From Daucus carota subsp. sativus (Eukaryota > Streptophyta > Magnoliopsida > Apiales > Apiaceae), in NCBI RefSeq assembly GCF_001625215.2, contig NC_030381.2:50305214-50369213 (forward strand): a stretch of 64,000 bases of DNA, given 5' to 3'. This document shows positions 36,905-47,422 of the stretch, piece after piece. The notes beneath the pieces were generated by a model. It searched no databases. It saw nothing but the letters and a program-made list of their open reading frames with translations, and was not told the origin of the DNA. How positions within the stretch are numbered: position 1 is the stretch's first letter; each line of letters begins with the position of its first letter. The position numbers were made by a program, and so were the translations under genes.

Positions 36905-37276
36905 TTGTTTTAGTTTGTAGTTGGATTTTTTATAGTTTGTTTTGATTATAGTTTGATTTCTCTCCTTGGTGAGAGTGTGTGATTTTTCTCTCCTTCTTTT
37001 GTGAGAGTTGGTTTGGATTCATCAATAAAATCCTTCTGGGAATTGCATTTGTGGTTGATAGCTCAAACGGAATTTTTGGAAAAGATGGTGAACACAGAGC
37101 AAGGATCTATACATGTACTATCGTCAATTTCAACATCGCTTATTTGTCTCATCTTGGGTATGAAAACAGGCATGTTAATTTTTTCTATGTTTGTTTGACT
37201 CGATCATTCTTGTAGATGCTGTATAGCTATTATTTATTGAATTATCTCTTTTTCTTCAAAAAAAAAAAAAAGAAAG
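36905..37276 (+). repeat. A-tailed dispersed repeat, copy C
   Basis: Shares TTTGTGAGAGTTGGTTTGG, GGGAATTGCATTTGTGGTTGAT and TTGTAGATGCTGTATAGCTAT with copy B, 220 bases upstream. It ends in 15 As broken by one G. The order of shared blocks is the same as in copy B, so these are two insertions of one retroposed family or an old tandem duplication. Confidence 0.5.
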
Positions 37277-37600
37277 TGAAATGGAGTGATATATTAAACG
37301 AAGCCAGCATTTGCAAAGTGAATTGTTTTAATTGTTTCCCTTTCCCATTTCCCAATGTGTAGCCGAAATGATAAAACTTATTTATTTAACAAGTAATATT
37401 ATAATAAATATCATAATCTCACTTTTAGAACTATAATATATTTTTTAAGTTATTGTATTTGATGAAATTTTGTATTTTTGGATAATTTTCGAATCTTTAG
37501 TCTTATCGTTAAAAATTAAAATTCAAGTCCAAATTCCGCCTCAATCAATTTGGTTAAAAGCATAATTCTTTCAGATGATTAATAACCGTTGGATGATAAG

Positions 37601-39340
37601 TTTTAGAAAAAATTATAGACCATCGGATATAATCTCGTGCTTATAAATAATGAACCATTTTAGGCTCCCAAACCCTACTCCGCCGCTTGTTACCCCCCGC
37701 CCCCCCAATCTCTCCTCTCTCGCCCTCCTCATCTTTCTCATAAAAAAAATTCTGGTAATTTCTCTACAGAGTTTACAATTTGAATATAGTGGCTTGATAC
37801 ATATTTATTTATGTCCATTTGAGATCATGATTTTTAAATGATTTGTTGATCGACATATCAAAAGTCTCTCACGCACATAAAGGATTTTTCGGTAATTTCT
37901 TTATAGAAGTTATCATCTAGATATAGTGGTTTGATACATATTGTTTATGTTCATATGAAATCATGATTTTTAATTGATTTATCGATTAACATCTTAAAGT
38001 TTTTTGATCCTTTTTTGGATTTGCAGAAGTTAAGTTTTCAACTGCTTAACACCGTGATTTTCTCTATTGATTTCAATTGGTAAGTATTTGTCTAGAGTTG
38101 ATATGAATTTTCTCGCAATTGGCACATATCAATTTTATTAAAATTTACTATATGTTTCATAAAAAAATGTTGTAAATATTGATTACTGTGCATTTTTATT
38201 CTAATATTTTTATCACAATACTTGTAGTAAATAATGAAGAAAATGCTCCAAATCTCTTTGATATCGCTCACAGCCCACAGGTAATATATTTTCTATGCTT
38301 GTCAAAATTAAGTGATAATTGTATTATAGATTTTTAATTTACAAAACAGTCTTAATGGATTTAAGTGTTGCATATAATCTAGAAATGACTGATCAATATT
38401 GAGATGAATTTCGCTTCACTTATTGTGTTGGGTTTTGTGTGACTTTAATTTGAGGATAAAAATTTCTGTGTGTTATTTTTATAAACGGGTAAAAGGCGTG
38501 GATTCCAAACCCCCAAATCCTACAAGACAATTAATTCATATGAGAAAATTATTAGAATTTTTTTAAGCTAAAGATTTTCTCTGCAAGAAATCCTAAATTT
38601 GAAGTCTAATGTTCTCTGATTCTATAAGAACAAATATAATCCTACAACTAAAACTACGTTTTTAGCTTGATTTTTGACCCTAACTTGAAATACATAGCCA
38701 AGGTCAGTTCTAATCCCCAAAAAAATCATCATAACACGAACACTCAAAATCTTAATAGTTCATTCAACTCGGTTTTTATTCCACAATACTATCTGATTCA
38801 TATGAAGAAGTATCACACCTTGTTGCGAAAAAAATATTCTATATATGCACATAATTGTAAACAATTTAGAGAAATAATCACTCATCCTCCTCACTCCAAA
38901 AAAAAACCAACTGGTTACTATTACAAATGAAATTATTTGTCTAGTAATTTTTTGTCCGAAATTGATATTGCCTATGATATCTAAGGTAGACATTCTTGCT
39001 TTCTATCTTGTCACGGTACTCGGTAGTCATCACATGTTTACTTAATACAGGTCAAGCTTTATGACCATAGAAGGTGTGGGAAGAATGGTTGTACTCTCAT
39101 ATGAAGGGAATGCAAGCTTACATGATAAAATTACAACATGTAGTGGACCCTTCAGAGAAATTTGTCATGACAGGTCACAGTTTGAAGCACTCTTTTTTTC
39201 TTACATAAATTAGCCATTAAAAAGTAGCTTATCCTATATAAATAAAAATAGGTGGAATAGACAACAAAGTGCGGTTTTGGAGCATCAAGTCTGGAGAACT
39301 ACTATTTGAGAAGTTGTTTATGACTTATATCTCCTTATAA
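37601..39340 (+). pseudogene. WD40-like gene fragment with promoter-like upstream region (tentative)
   Basis: Two short exon-like blocks, 39071-39179 and 39252-39340, join in phase over a 72-base GT-AG intron. Together they give a peptide ending VDPSEKFVMTGHS, then GIDNKVRFWSIKSGELLFEK. The second part has the look of a WD40 blade (GxDNxVRFWxxxxGE). A stop follows at 39338. Upstream, 37640-37740 looks like a plant promoter and leader (TATAAATAA, AAACCCTACTCCGCCGC, then a CT-rich tract), and 38229-38281 could be another small exon ending CAG|GTAAT. A full WD40 propeller would need hundreds more residues, which I do not find. This is therefore a fragment, a pseudogene, or gene sequence captured by a transposon. 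The parent gene is not identified. Confidence 0.35.
37754..38010 (+). repeat. 137-bp tandem duplication
   Basis: A unit beginning GGTAATTTCT and containing ATATAGTGG.TTGATACATAT, TCATGATTTTTAA and a TTGATCGACATAT-like end occurs at 37754 and again at 37891. The copies have diverged by about 15 percent by eye. It sits just downstream of a promoter-like segment. Confidence 0.75.
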
Positions 39341-40587
39341 TTCTGTTGGGGAAAAAACGAAGGTATAGCTCACTAGCTTTAGAACATGCAACCATTTAAT
39401 TTTCTTGTTATCATCGATCTCCTAAGGCACAATTATTTTTTAGAAAAAGTCTGGCACAGTTGAACATGTAGTCACTTTCATATTATTAAATTAAATTTGG
39501 GATAATTTTAAACATCTAATTACATTAATGAGTTGAATTTTGTGGACATCATTTTCTATTAGAGACTTTGAAGACTATATATATATTCTTTTAGCATTAC
39601 ATTGCAGAATATCTTTAATATGCATGAAGTACATATATGGTTTCCAAGTTCTTGTTCGACAAACTAGGATATCCATATAACTTTTTCCTGACATAAGTTG
39701 CAGACAGTTACACAAGGACGGGAAACATATATAATCAGCACTCTTACTTTGGGAAAGCATGGGTTGAAGTACCAGATGGTCTCTATAGTATGACATTGTG
39801 ATAGTTTTACGGCAAAATAAGGAATGAGTCATATTTTCTTTCTGGCATTCATCAATCTGATTTATGAAAGTCAATAAATGTTCAAAGAAAGATGTATGTG
39901 ATTTATCATTTAGATGTTGGCGTTAATAAGTTGTGCAAGATTAATTTACATATTTCATCCTAATATTTGTGCAATTAAATTTCATACTTCAAGAAAAAAT
40001 GTTGGTGGTTGATAATGAAGATATACAGAGAATGTGTGTGTATTATACGATGTACAATGCTAAAATTTTGTTCTAATATTCAACATTTCTCTTTAAGATT
40101 ACTATAATTTATGTTGTCAGCCAATTTGATCCTTGTTGGATGTTCTATTTTCAAAACACGATATCAATTTTAAAAATATAAGAAACTAGACTTAACTTTC
40201 AAAAATAAGGAAGAAAAACCACTTTGTTCTTGCGAACAAAGATAAACATTAAAAAATATCAAATATGGTATGGAAGTCGACCGTTTAAAGATTAAGAAAA
40301 ATACAGTGAAGTCGGATTTCAAAAAAAAATTAAACCAATCGACAAAGAAAAATCAAATGAAAAACCGAGAGATTCCATGAAATCATGTGGGAGGGTACGT
40401 GTGTGGTGAATTCTAGGGGGTTCATTAAATTAGATTGATTTAATGCCTTACATTAGTTTATAATTTGTATTTTACTTTTGTTTTGTATTTGATTACTACC
40501 CTTATATATACGTGTGTGCGTGTGTGTACACATACATATATTAGAATCCAATTTAACCTACTATTAATAACTTGAGTATAAAATATA

Positions 40588-40823
40588 CTTCTTTTATTCC
40601 ATTTAATTATATACGTTTGTTTTTCGCTCCTCGACACGCACTTTAATACTCCTGTAAAATATAATTTCATAACTTATTTTTAATTTTTTAAAAATGAATT
40701 CAACATTTAAATTTTTGTTCACATTTTATAAAAAAAGTTTATAAAATTATATTATATAAAAATATTAAAATACGTGTCGCAATCTCAGTCTCTAATGTAT
40801 ATAACTCACGGGGAGGGAGGGAG
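40588..40823. mobile_element. Degenerate Stowaway-type MITE (subfamily 1)
   Basis: The right end GGGGAGGGAGGGAG is followed by TA. The left end (CTTCTTTTATTCC after TA) is degenerate. The interior (TTAATTATATACGTTTG, AAAATATAATTTCATAACTTATTTTTAAT) matches the elements at 13122 and 45456. Confidence 0.65.
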
Positions 40824-40941
40824 TATAACCCATACAAGTTGACAGCGGGAAAACACACAGACTGAGCTTAAAGGTTGACGAGACGGACTGGTGAAGCAGG
40901 GGAGATGAATGAATATGTCTGCTTCTCAGGTCATTAAATTA

Positions 40942-41200
40942 CTCCCTCCGTTTCTTTTTTCTTTTTCTGTTTGTGATGTCGGTACTGTTCATAACATGAG
41001 ACAAATTACTAATTTACATCTAATCTATAAAATTAAATATAGTCATGAGTAATCTTGTTAGATTCGTATTCACGACTACTTTAATACCGTGAAGTTTTTA
41101 TATTTAATGCTACTACGAAATAAAAGATATAAACGATCAAAAGTGTGTGTTGGCAAACGTGAAAAATACAAACAGAAAAAGTATTTAGAGACGGAAGGAG
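40942..41200. mobile_element. Stowaway-type MITE (subfamily 4)
   Basis: Ends are CTCCCTCCGTTTC and GAGACGGAAGGAG, flanked by TA, and the element is 259 bp. The interior block CATAACATGAGACAAATTAC, followed by TTTACATCTAATCTATAA, reappears inverted in the element at 43685-43944. Confidence 0.8.
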
Positions 41201-41410
41201 TATAGTTTAGTGGTGGGCTCCAAACGGCCCCTGTCCGTGGGTTATGGGCCACGATTAGTGGTGATTGATGTTCAGGTACTCTGCAAGAGGTGAACGTATA
41301 ATATTGCTAAATTCAAATAGTAAGCTCAGAAGAATGGTTGGACCTGTGTGCATCACTGTGCACAAGTGCAATAATACATTTAAAACATTTCTTTCTTGTA
41401 TAATTCAATA

Positions 41411-41720
41411 CTCCCTCCGTCCAATAGATAGTATACATTTGGTGTGTACACGGAAATCAAAAAAAAATGTAAAAAATAAGTAAAGTTAGATGAAAAGTGA
41501 GTAAAATGACGGGACTCATTTGTATTTAATTATAGATGTGTGATAGTGGGGAAAGTAGTGGGTGTAATAGTGTTTATATTATTATAAAATGAAGATAGTG
41601 AAAGAAAGTAATTGATGTAATAGTGATTTACTTTATTAAAAATTGCTATTTTAGGAATGTATAGAAATGATAGGACGTACGAAAGAGGAAACTGTATAGA
41701 AATGATCGGGACGGAGGGAG
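41411..41720. mobile_element. Stowaway-type MITE (subfamily 3)
   Basis: Ends are CTCCCTCCGTCC and GGGACGGAGGGAG between TA dinucleotides, and the element is 310 bp. The interior (GTGGGTGTAATAGTGTTTAT, AATGATCGGGACGG) is the inverse of the element at 46507-46953. Confidence 0.85.
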
Positions 41721-42599
41721 TATTAGCAAAATAAAAGTTGCTTGATAATTACTGTAAAACTTTAGCGGACACCCGAATTTAAGTATTTCTCTAGAAAATA
41801 GATTTCAATATTTCTATTAAGAATGGTGGATGGACTGGTGTTGAAACCGTAAACAGTTTCGAAATAGAATTGAGTTTATTCTCATTTAGTGTTAAAATGA
41901 ACAAGAATCGTTTCTAATATTCATTGTTCTAAAATTTCTCAATTTATTTAAAAAATTGATAATTTTCAATTACACCCCAAATTAATTAAAAATTTCATTT
42001 ATAAAAATTTCTTTTAACAAATTTTAGTCAATAAATAATTAATTAAGTTCACACAATTCTATTATCTAATTTGAATAAAGGATGCAAAACACAATGAAGG
42101 GGCTCGGATAGTCGAATGAAAATTTAAACAAAACCATATCCGTCTCTAACAATTTCTGTACTAATACACCCATGGCCACGAGTTTGTCTATCAGGTCTTT
42201 CCTCATTTTATCTCCACCACTAGTTTTATTCTTTCTCCAATAAAATAATGTTTCATTATTTCAAGAACTTTGCAGGGGGACAATCTCGAGAAAATGGTAA
42301 AAATATAAGTTTGATCTTTGATGTTGGAGTGGAGGGTCACCGTTCGATGACTTTTTAATTCTATATTTTTCATATTATACATTATAACTTGTTCCAATTT
42401 TAATTTTTGCTTCAAATGCAGTACACGAGAGAAACAATGCTACGAGGTAAATATAACACACGACTGTACGATGATATAGAACACGTTACTAATCTCCGAT
42501 TTAATTACAAGGAGGTCACAGTTAGAGGTAATGTTACAAATTAACATTAAGTTGAAGTTGATCAAGCAACATGCTAAAGTGAGCAGCAGTGTTATTGGA

Positions 42600-42629
42600 T
42601 CACTCCTCTTCATCTTCCATTTCATTTCC
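42600..42629 (-). other. Exon-like tail downstream of the B-box gene
   Basis: A clean acceptor (CCTATTTCAG) is followed by nine codons, GNEMEDEEE, and a stop. It would pair with a donor at 43021 (GAAAAG|GTGTGC). That donor lies past the B-box gene's in-frame stop and would be read in a different frame (segment VELDDFLEK). It could be a 3' untranslated exon, or the lost coding tail of a frame-shifted gene. Confidence 0.3.
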
Positions 42630-43034
42630 CTGAAATAGGCTGATTCGAATTAAAATTCTACTATATAAAAAAAAAGGATACTGTTTATTCTGCAAGATCG
42701 TAACATTCATTCGTCAAGAACCATGTAATACTCACCAACATAAAACTGTAAATTAGAAAAAATTGTATGACGGTAATATTGAAAAATGAGTAGCCCTACA
42801 CTCACAAAATTATATATAAAATTTTACACAAAATTATATGATAATTAAGATGAAATACGTTAACATACTACTTACGTGGATACATAAATCATTTTAATAA
42901 AATTTAACACATGTCATTTTATATTATTCAATTTTATGAACGAAATATTTACTTCGAAAAATTAGTGTATATCAACCAACATGTAAAGAAAAGGAGACAG
43001 AGGAGACAAATGAAAGCACACCTTTTCTAAAAAA

Positions 43035-43502
43035 TCATCTAGTTCTACTCCATGAGATGGAGAATCTTGATTTTCTGCTACTTTCTGCACCATTAAACAA
43101 TCTAGCAGAAGACTCTTCACTGCTAGAAGAGCTTGTAACTTGTGGAGGAGCCAGAGATGAAGATGAAAGAGGAACCACTTGATTCTCACCGTCATCTTCC
43201 TCCTCATCTTCTTCATCATCTTCATCATCCTCTTCATCCTCATCATCCTCATCAGTATCATTATTGTAATTAGTATTTTCATGAACACAAGATTCACAAA
43301 ATGAAAGAGTGGGTCCAAGCTTAGGACCAGAGCCAGTCCATGGAGTAAGAGCTTGACAAGATTGACAAAGAAGAGTTCTAGAGTGCTTAGCCACTAAAAA
43401 GTTAGCAGAATGAACCTTGGCATCACACTGCCAACACAAGCTTGCTTGATCTGATTCACAAAACATTCTTGCAATGGAGTTGCACAACTCACATTTCTTC
43501 AT
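43035..43502 (-). CDS. Single B-box zinc-finger protein (BBX28/29-like), 155 aa
   Basis: The B-box lies at residues 4-47 (CELC, CESDQASLCWQCDAKVHSAN, LVAKHSRTLLCQSC). It is followed by the remnant second finger CQALTPWTGSGPKLGPTLSFC with CESC. A run of about 25 Asp/Glu lies at about 82-107, then GENQVVP and a Ser-rich stretch. This order, including ENQVVP, matches the short single-B-box Arabidopsis proteins BBX28 and BBX29. These bind HY5-type bZIPs or other BBX proteins and lack a CCT domain; BBX28 dampens HY5 activity in light signalling. The last 14 residues (from RKSRFSIS) look unlike the family. A frame change after about residue 140 would give a different tail that runs into a splice donor at 43021. 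A natural frameshift or a divergent C-terminus are both possible. Confidence 0.8.
   Translation of the reverse strand: MKKCELCNSIARMFCESDQASLCWQCDAKVHSANFLVAKHSRTLLCQSCQALTPWTGSGPKLGPTLSFCESCVHENTNYNNDTDEDDEDEEDDEDDEEDEEEDDGENQVVPLSSSSLAPPQVTSSSSSEESSARLFNGAESSRKSRFSISWSRTR
43195..43262 (-). repeat. GAT/GAA/GAG triplet tract in the B-box gene
   Basis: About 68 bases of GAT, GAA and GAG codons, seen as TCATC/TTCATC on the plus strand, encode the Asp/Glu run. Such triplet tracts change length easily, so alleles may differ in the size of the acidic segment. Confidence 0.8.
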
Positions 43503-43684
43503 GATTCTCTCCCTAGCTTGTTTCTTCTTCTCAAATATATCTCAGCTTTCCCAATATTCTTTTCTAATATATTTGCATTTTAGTGTGTAATAAGAAAAAT
43601 ACAGAGGAAATTTTCTGAAAGAGTCTAAATTTCTTCATGGGTTCTTGAGTGCTACATATATCCTCGACATAAAAAAACACATTA

Positions 43685-43944
43685 CTCCCTCCGTTCCATA
43701 ATACTTTTTTTGTTTATCTTTATCACGCTTACCGACATACACTTTTGATGATGAATATCTTTAATTTTGTATTAGTATTAAATATAAAATTTTTATCGTA
43801 TTAAATTATTCATAAATACGAAATCAAACAAAATGACTTATGACTATATTTAAACTTATAGATTAAACGTAAATTATTAATTTATCTCATGTTATAAACA
43901 GTCCTAACATATCAAACGAGCAAAGTTTTTTAGCACGGAGGGAG
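43685..43944. mobile_element. Stowaway-type MITE (subfamily 4)
   Basis: Ends are CTCCCTCCGTTCC and GCACGGAGGGAG, flanked by TA, and the element is 260 bp. The interior is the inverse of the element at 40942-41200. It sits about 180 bases upstream of the B-box start codon and could contribute promoter sequence. Confidence 0.8.
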
Positions 43945-45455
43945 TATGTTATTGTCACAATATTGACAAAAAAAAATGGCTGACCATATCATACTAACAT
44001 TACCTAAGAAATACAAAATGTAAATAATATGGAACACTATGGGCTCATGCAATGTTGAGTAGGCCTAGCCCACTTCAGAGGTTGATAATTGACACCTTCG
44101 ATTATTGTAAAAAGGGGCAAATGACGGTTCTGATTTGCTCAAGATAAACGTACAATTGGTATGATCTATTTCCATGGTCTGAGTTCATGTAGTGACAGAT
44201 ATTGCAACTATCCATCGGTTCATGAATCATGGATTCAATGATATTTCGACGCCGGGGGCCTACAGAAAGGAGAAGAGAAAATGACCATCGGTTTATGAGC
44301 AATAAATCCAAAACAGGACAGATCATCAATTCCAACACCTAACATTGAGGTTTAAGTCCACAAAGAGGGCTACTCAATTTTGAGAACGATGTCTTGCACA
44401 AACATAGATTTCGCTTATAAATCACTCATTATCAAATAACTCATATATTCTAGCGACATATCATGAAACATATATGATTCTCGAAATCAGAACCATAACT
44501 AATCGGCTAATATATTGATTCAAAGTAAGAACTTATCATAAATTTTAGATAAACTAGAGTGTATATATATAACGAATCAGTAAAAAAAGAAATTTAAGAA
44601 TTAATCAATTTTTTTAATAAATTGGAAATTTTCAGAACTCTTGTTAATATATGGGGAAAATTATACTCACATTCTCGCATATTTTAGTAGATTATACAGC
44701 TTTAGTCGTCAATTGCCTGTAACCAAATATTTGTAGGCTGTAACTAAATAGATGCACGATGCTAACCAGATGGACAGTTCCTGTGAACTCGTACCACATT
44801 GTCTCTGTACAAGTAGGCCCCACAAATTTCGGCTCCACAGATATCACAATGCTTTCAACTCTCAATTATGTGAAACGACACCTGCGATCATCTTTTTGTA
44901 CCTAGAACGATAATGTAGGGTTTCATAAGGATGAATATATTAGCATCTGATACTCCTCATGTATCGCATCATAATCGATGATAATCTAAATAAAATGATG
45001 ACATTATTATCTACATTAATTCCACCACAATGCATGCATGATAATATAAACTAAGTGAATAAATGATAAGAATTATTAAGAAGGGTCTGATCAGGAGGCA
45101 TAATAAGCCAAGACAAAGGGCAATAGCCCATACACGAAGCACATATCTACCAAACAAAATGGGCCATAATTCGGAAGATGGATAATATAGTATATTTGAA
45201 GATAGGAATGTATATATAGTTATACACCATGTACAAGTTTGTGGCTGGAAAATGCTTCAAACCCATGCTTTTCTAGAACAATCCATACAATTATACAGTA
45301 TTACAAGTGTCCTTGTACTTGAAGCAATTATTGTATACACAATCAGTAGAGACAGTGCCGCAGGTAGCTAGATCTACCGGCAACAGAGCGCTAACGGTAG
45401 AACAATTCCTCCTGATTAATTTTGAATTAAGTACTATACAGAAGTTAAACCAGTA

Positions 45456-45685
45456 CTCCCTCCGTCCTCGTGGTTGTTAACGTTCATTGTTTACACGCAT
45501 TTTGAGGCTCCTATAAAGTACAGTTTAATAACTTTTTTTAAATTTTTTTTTTGAATAAAAGATAAAACATTAAATTTTTTATTCAGAGAAAAAAATTAAA
45601 AATATATATTATGAAACTATACTTTATATGCGTGTGGAAAAACGTGTCAAAAAATAACCTAAAAAAAATGATGGGACAGAGAGAG
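45456..45685. mobile_element. Stowaway-type MITE (subfamily 1)
   Basis: Ends are CTCCCTCCGTCC and GGGACAGAGAGAG between TA dinucleotides, and the element is 230 bp. The interior ATTTTGAGGCTCCTATAAAG is shared with subfamily 1 copies at 13122 and 40588. Confidence 0.8.
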
Positions 45686-46506
45686 TACTATTAAGCGCAG
45701 GTCGTTATTTTAAATCTTAGTTCCGCTCGTCACGTTAAAGTATTATCTCCAGAATATTTATACCTAGCAAAAGATTAACGAACTATATTCACGGCCGTCT
45801 ATACTAACACAGGAACAAAGTAGGCAGCTTGGAATGCTTTCCCATATTTTTCTTTTAATTTTAGGTGTTAACATGAATGCATGAGAGTTCAATTTCGTTA
45901 CTAAATCATTTATCTAATCGATCTCACTTTGTTGGCCCTTTCCGAAAACATCTGCTGAGCATCGAGTGTCAGTACCGCCCCGCTACAAGCCCAAAATAAG
46001 CTGGACTGGATTGGTTCAGCACTTCACCAGGGACTTAAAAGCCCATGTTCATCATGAAATAATTAACATCATCGAACAATTTCAAAGTGATCTATTCTTT
46101 CTGGGATAGGCTTTTGACCACGGTATGCGGCATTTTTTATATTCTTTATTTCCATTCGAAAGTTAATTAATTTGTTTTTCTTCTGCAAAATTTATATAAA
46201 TTTTAGCAACTCTTTCCATGTAAAAAGCTCGTTATTAGTTTATAAAAACCAGCACCCGATTCTTATCCATCCTGCCGATACCGAATCAACCTTAGTCGTT
46301 GTGCACGAGGAATATGAAATGACTTTAACTACCGGGTCGCTAGAAGTCCACTACTTGTGCATAAATTTTGTTGACAAAGGAAGCCTACAAATTTTTTTTT
46401 TTCAGGAGAAGCCTACAAATTTTGACTCCAAAGATTGTTATGATATTTGATACCGCCAGGTTAATGTAGTGGATAGTTTATCTTACTAATTAAGTTTTTG
46501 TGTATA

Positions 46507-46953
46507 CTCTCTCCGTCCCAATCAATTCTATACAGTTTCTTTTTTGGGACGTCCCATCATTTCTATACATTCCAAATATAGTAATTTTTAATAATATAAA
46601 ACACTATTACACCCACTTCTTTCTTCCACTATCTCCATTCTATAATAATATAAACACTATTACACCCACTATTTTCCTCCACTATCTCAAATCTATCATT
46701 AAATATAAATGGGTCCCACCATTTTACTCACTTTTCATCTCACTTTACTCACCTTTTACACTTTTTTTTGGTCTCCATGTCCAAACCAACACTATTACAC
46801 CCACTATTTTCCTCCACTATCTCAAATCTATCATTAAATATAAATGGGTCCCACCATTTTATTCACTTTTCATCTCACTTTACTCACCTTTTACACTTTT
46901 TCTTGGTCTCCATGTCCAAACCAAATGTATACAATCCACCGGGACGGAGGGAG
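46507..46953. mobile_element. Stowaway-type MITE (subfamily 3) with internal duplication
   Basis: Ends are CTCTCTCCGTCCC and GGGACGGAGGGAG with TA on both sides, and the element is 447 bp. It is longer than its relative at 41411 because a 135-base unit starting ACACTATTACACCCAC is tandemly duplicated inside it (46654-46788 and 46789-46923) with almost no divergence. A 231-codon open frame across it is a by-product of the duplication. Confidence 0.88.
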
Positions 46954-47270
46954 TAATTAAAAAGGCATGCATGCTATGCACCGTACGCACATGCACTATA
47001 ATAAGACACGCAGTAGATCCAAAGTGCTTATTCATAATTTCATATGCAGACGATCTATGTCTACAACATCTGTATATGCCTCAGAGTTCACATATATTAT
47101 ACTTTCGTACTTCTATCATGATGCACATACATTTTCGACAGAGAAATATTTGTCGTTTGATTATTCAATTTGGGAAGAGATTCTTAATAGATTAACATTG
47201 TTTATTGGAATCCTCCCTTGAGAAAGTTTACAATAAATTTTGAGGTGAAAAGAGTCCAATTCCTGATGCT

Positions 47271-47422
47271 TAATTAAAAGGAATCCGGAAACAAAACGGC
47301 TAATTATTTAGCTCGTTTATTTGTTTTTCAACCTGATTGCATGATCAATTGGGGTTTGTTCGATTGAATCTCTTTCGTATTAATATTAATGAAATCCGCT
47401 CTAAATTTTGAAAAAAAAAAAT
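47271..47422 (+). mobile_element. L1-type LINE 3' remnant with A tail
   Basis: A short translated stretch, KESGNKTANYLARLFVFQP, resembles the end of the RNase H domain that closes plant L1 open reading frame 2 (R.GN..A..LA). It is followed by a stop, a short untranslated tail ending TTAATATTAATGAAATCCGC, and an A-rich tail at about 47410-47422. The upstream part is too decayed to follow. It looks like a 5'-truncated, inactive insertion. Confidence 0.45.

Larger units (their letters stand above)
36047..37600. other. Intergenic region upstream of the NOSIP-type gene
   Basis: No gene is recognised. It includes the 5' leader and promoter of the NOSIP-type gene, then two copies of the A-tailed repeat (36285-36683 and 36905-37276) and a 19-base A run near 36811-36829. 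Small open frames at 36979-37215 lie inside the repeat and are not genes. Confidence 0.55.
39341..43034. other. Intergenic region with MITE cluster
   Basis: No gene is recognised apart from a possible 3' exon of the B-box gene at 42600-42629. Three Stowaway MITEs lie at 40588-40823, 40942-41200 and 41411-41720. A 99-residue minus-strand open frame at 39575-39874 shows no family likeness. Confidence 0.55.
43503..46506. other. Intergenic region upstream of the B-box gene
   Basis: No gene is recognised. The B-box promoter occupies the left end, followed by two Stowaway MITEs (43685-43944 and 45456-45685). A 78-residue minus-strand open frame at 44102-44338 and a 92-residue plus-strand one at 46172-46450 have no recognisable product. 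Confidence 0.5.

Noticed and set aside
39575-39874. 99-codon minus-strand frame
   Set aside because: Cys- and Met-containing sequence with no family likeness and no promoter or splice context; probably chance.
42962-43318. 118-codon minus-strand frame rich in Met/Lys/Arg
   Set aside because: It overlaps the B-box gene in another frame. The Met/Arg/Lys richness comes from the GAT/GAA triplet tract read out of frame. Only its last part is of interest as a possible shifted tail.
46500-47195. 231-codon open reading frame on the plus strand with an internal repeat
   Set aside because: It runs across the duplicated interior of a Stowaway MITE and beyond its right end. The protein repeat is a consequence of the 135-bp DNA duplication, and there is no family likeness.
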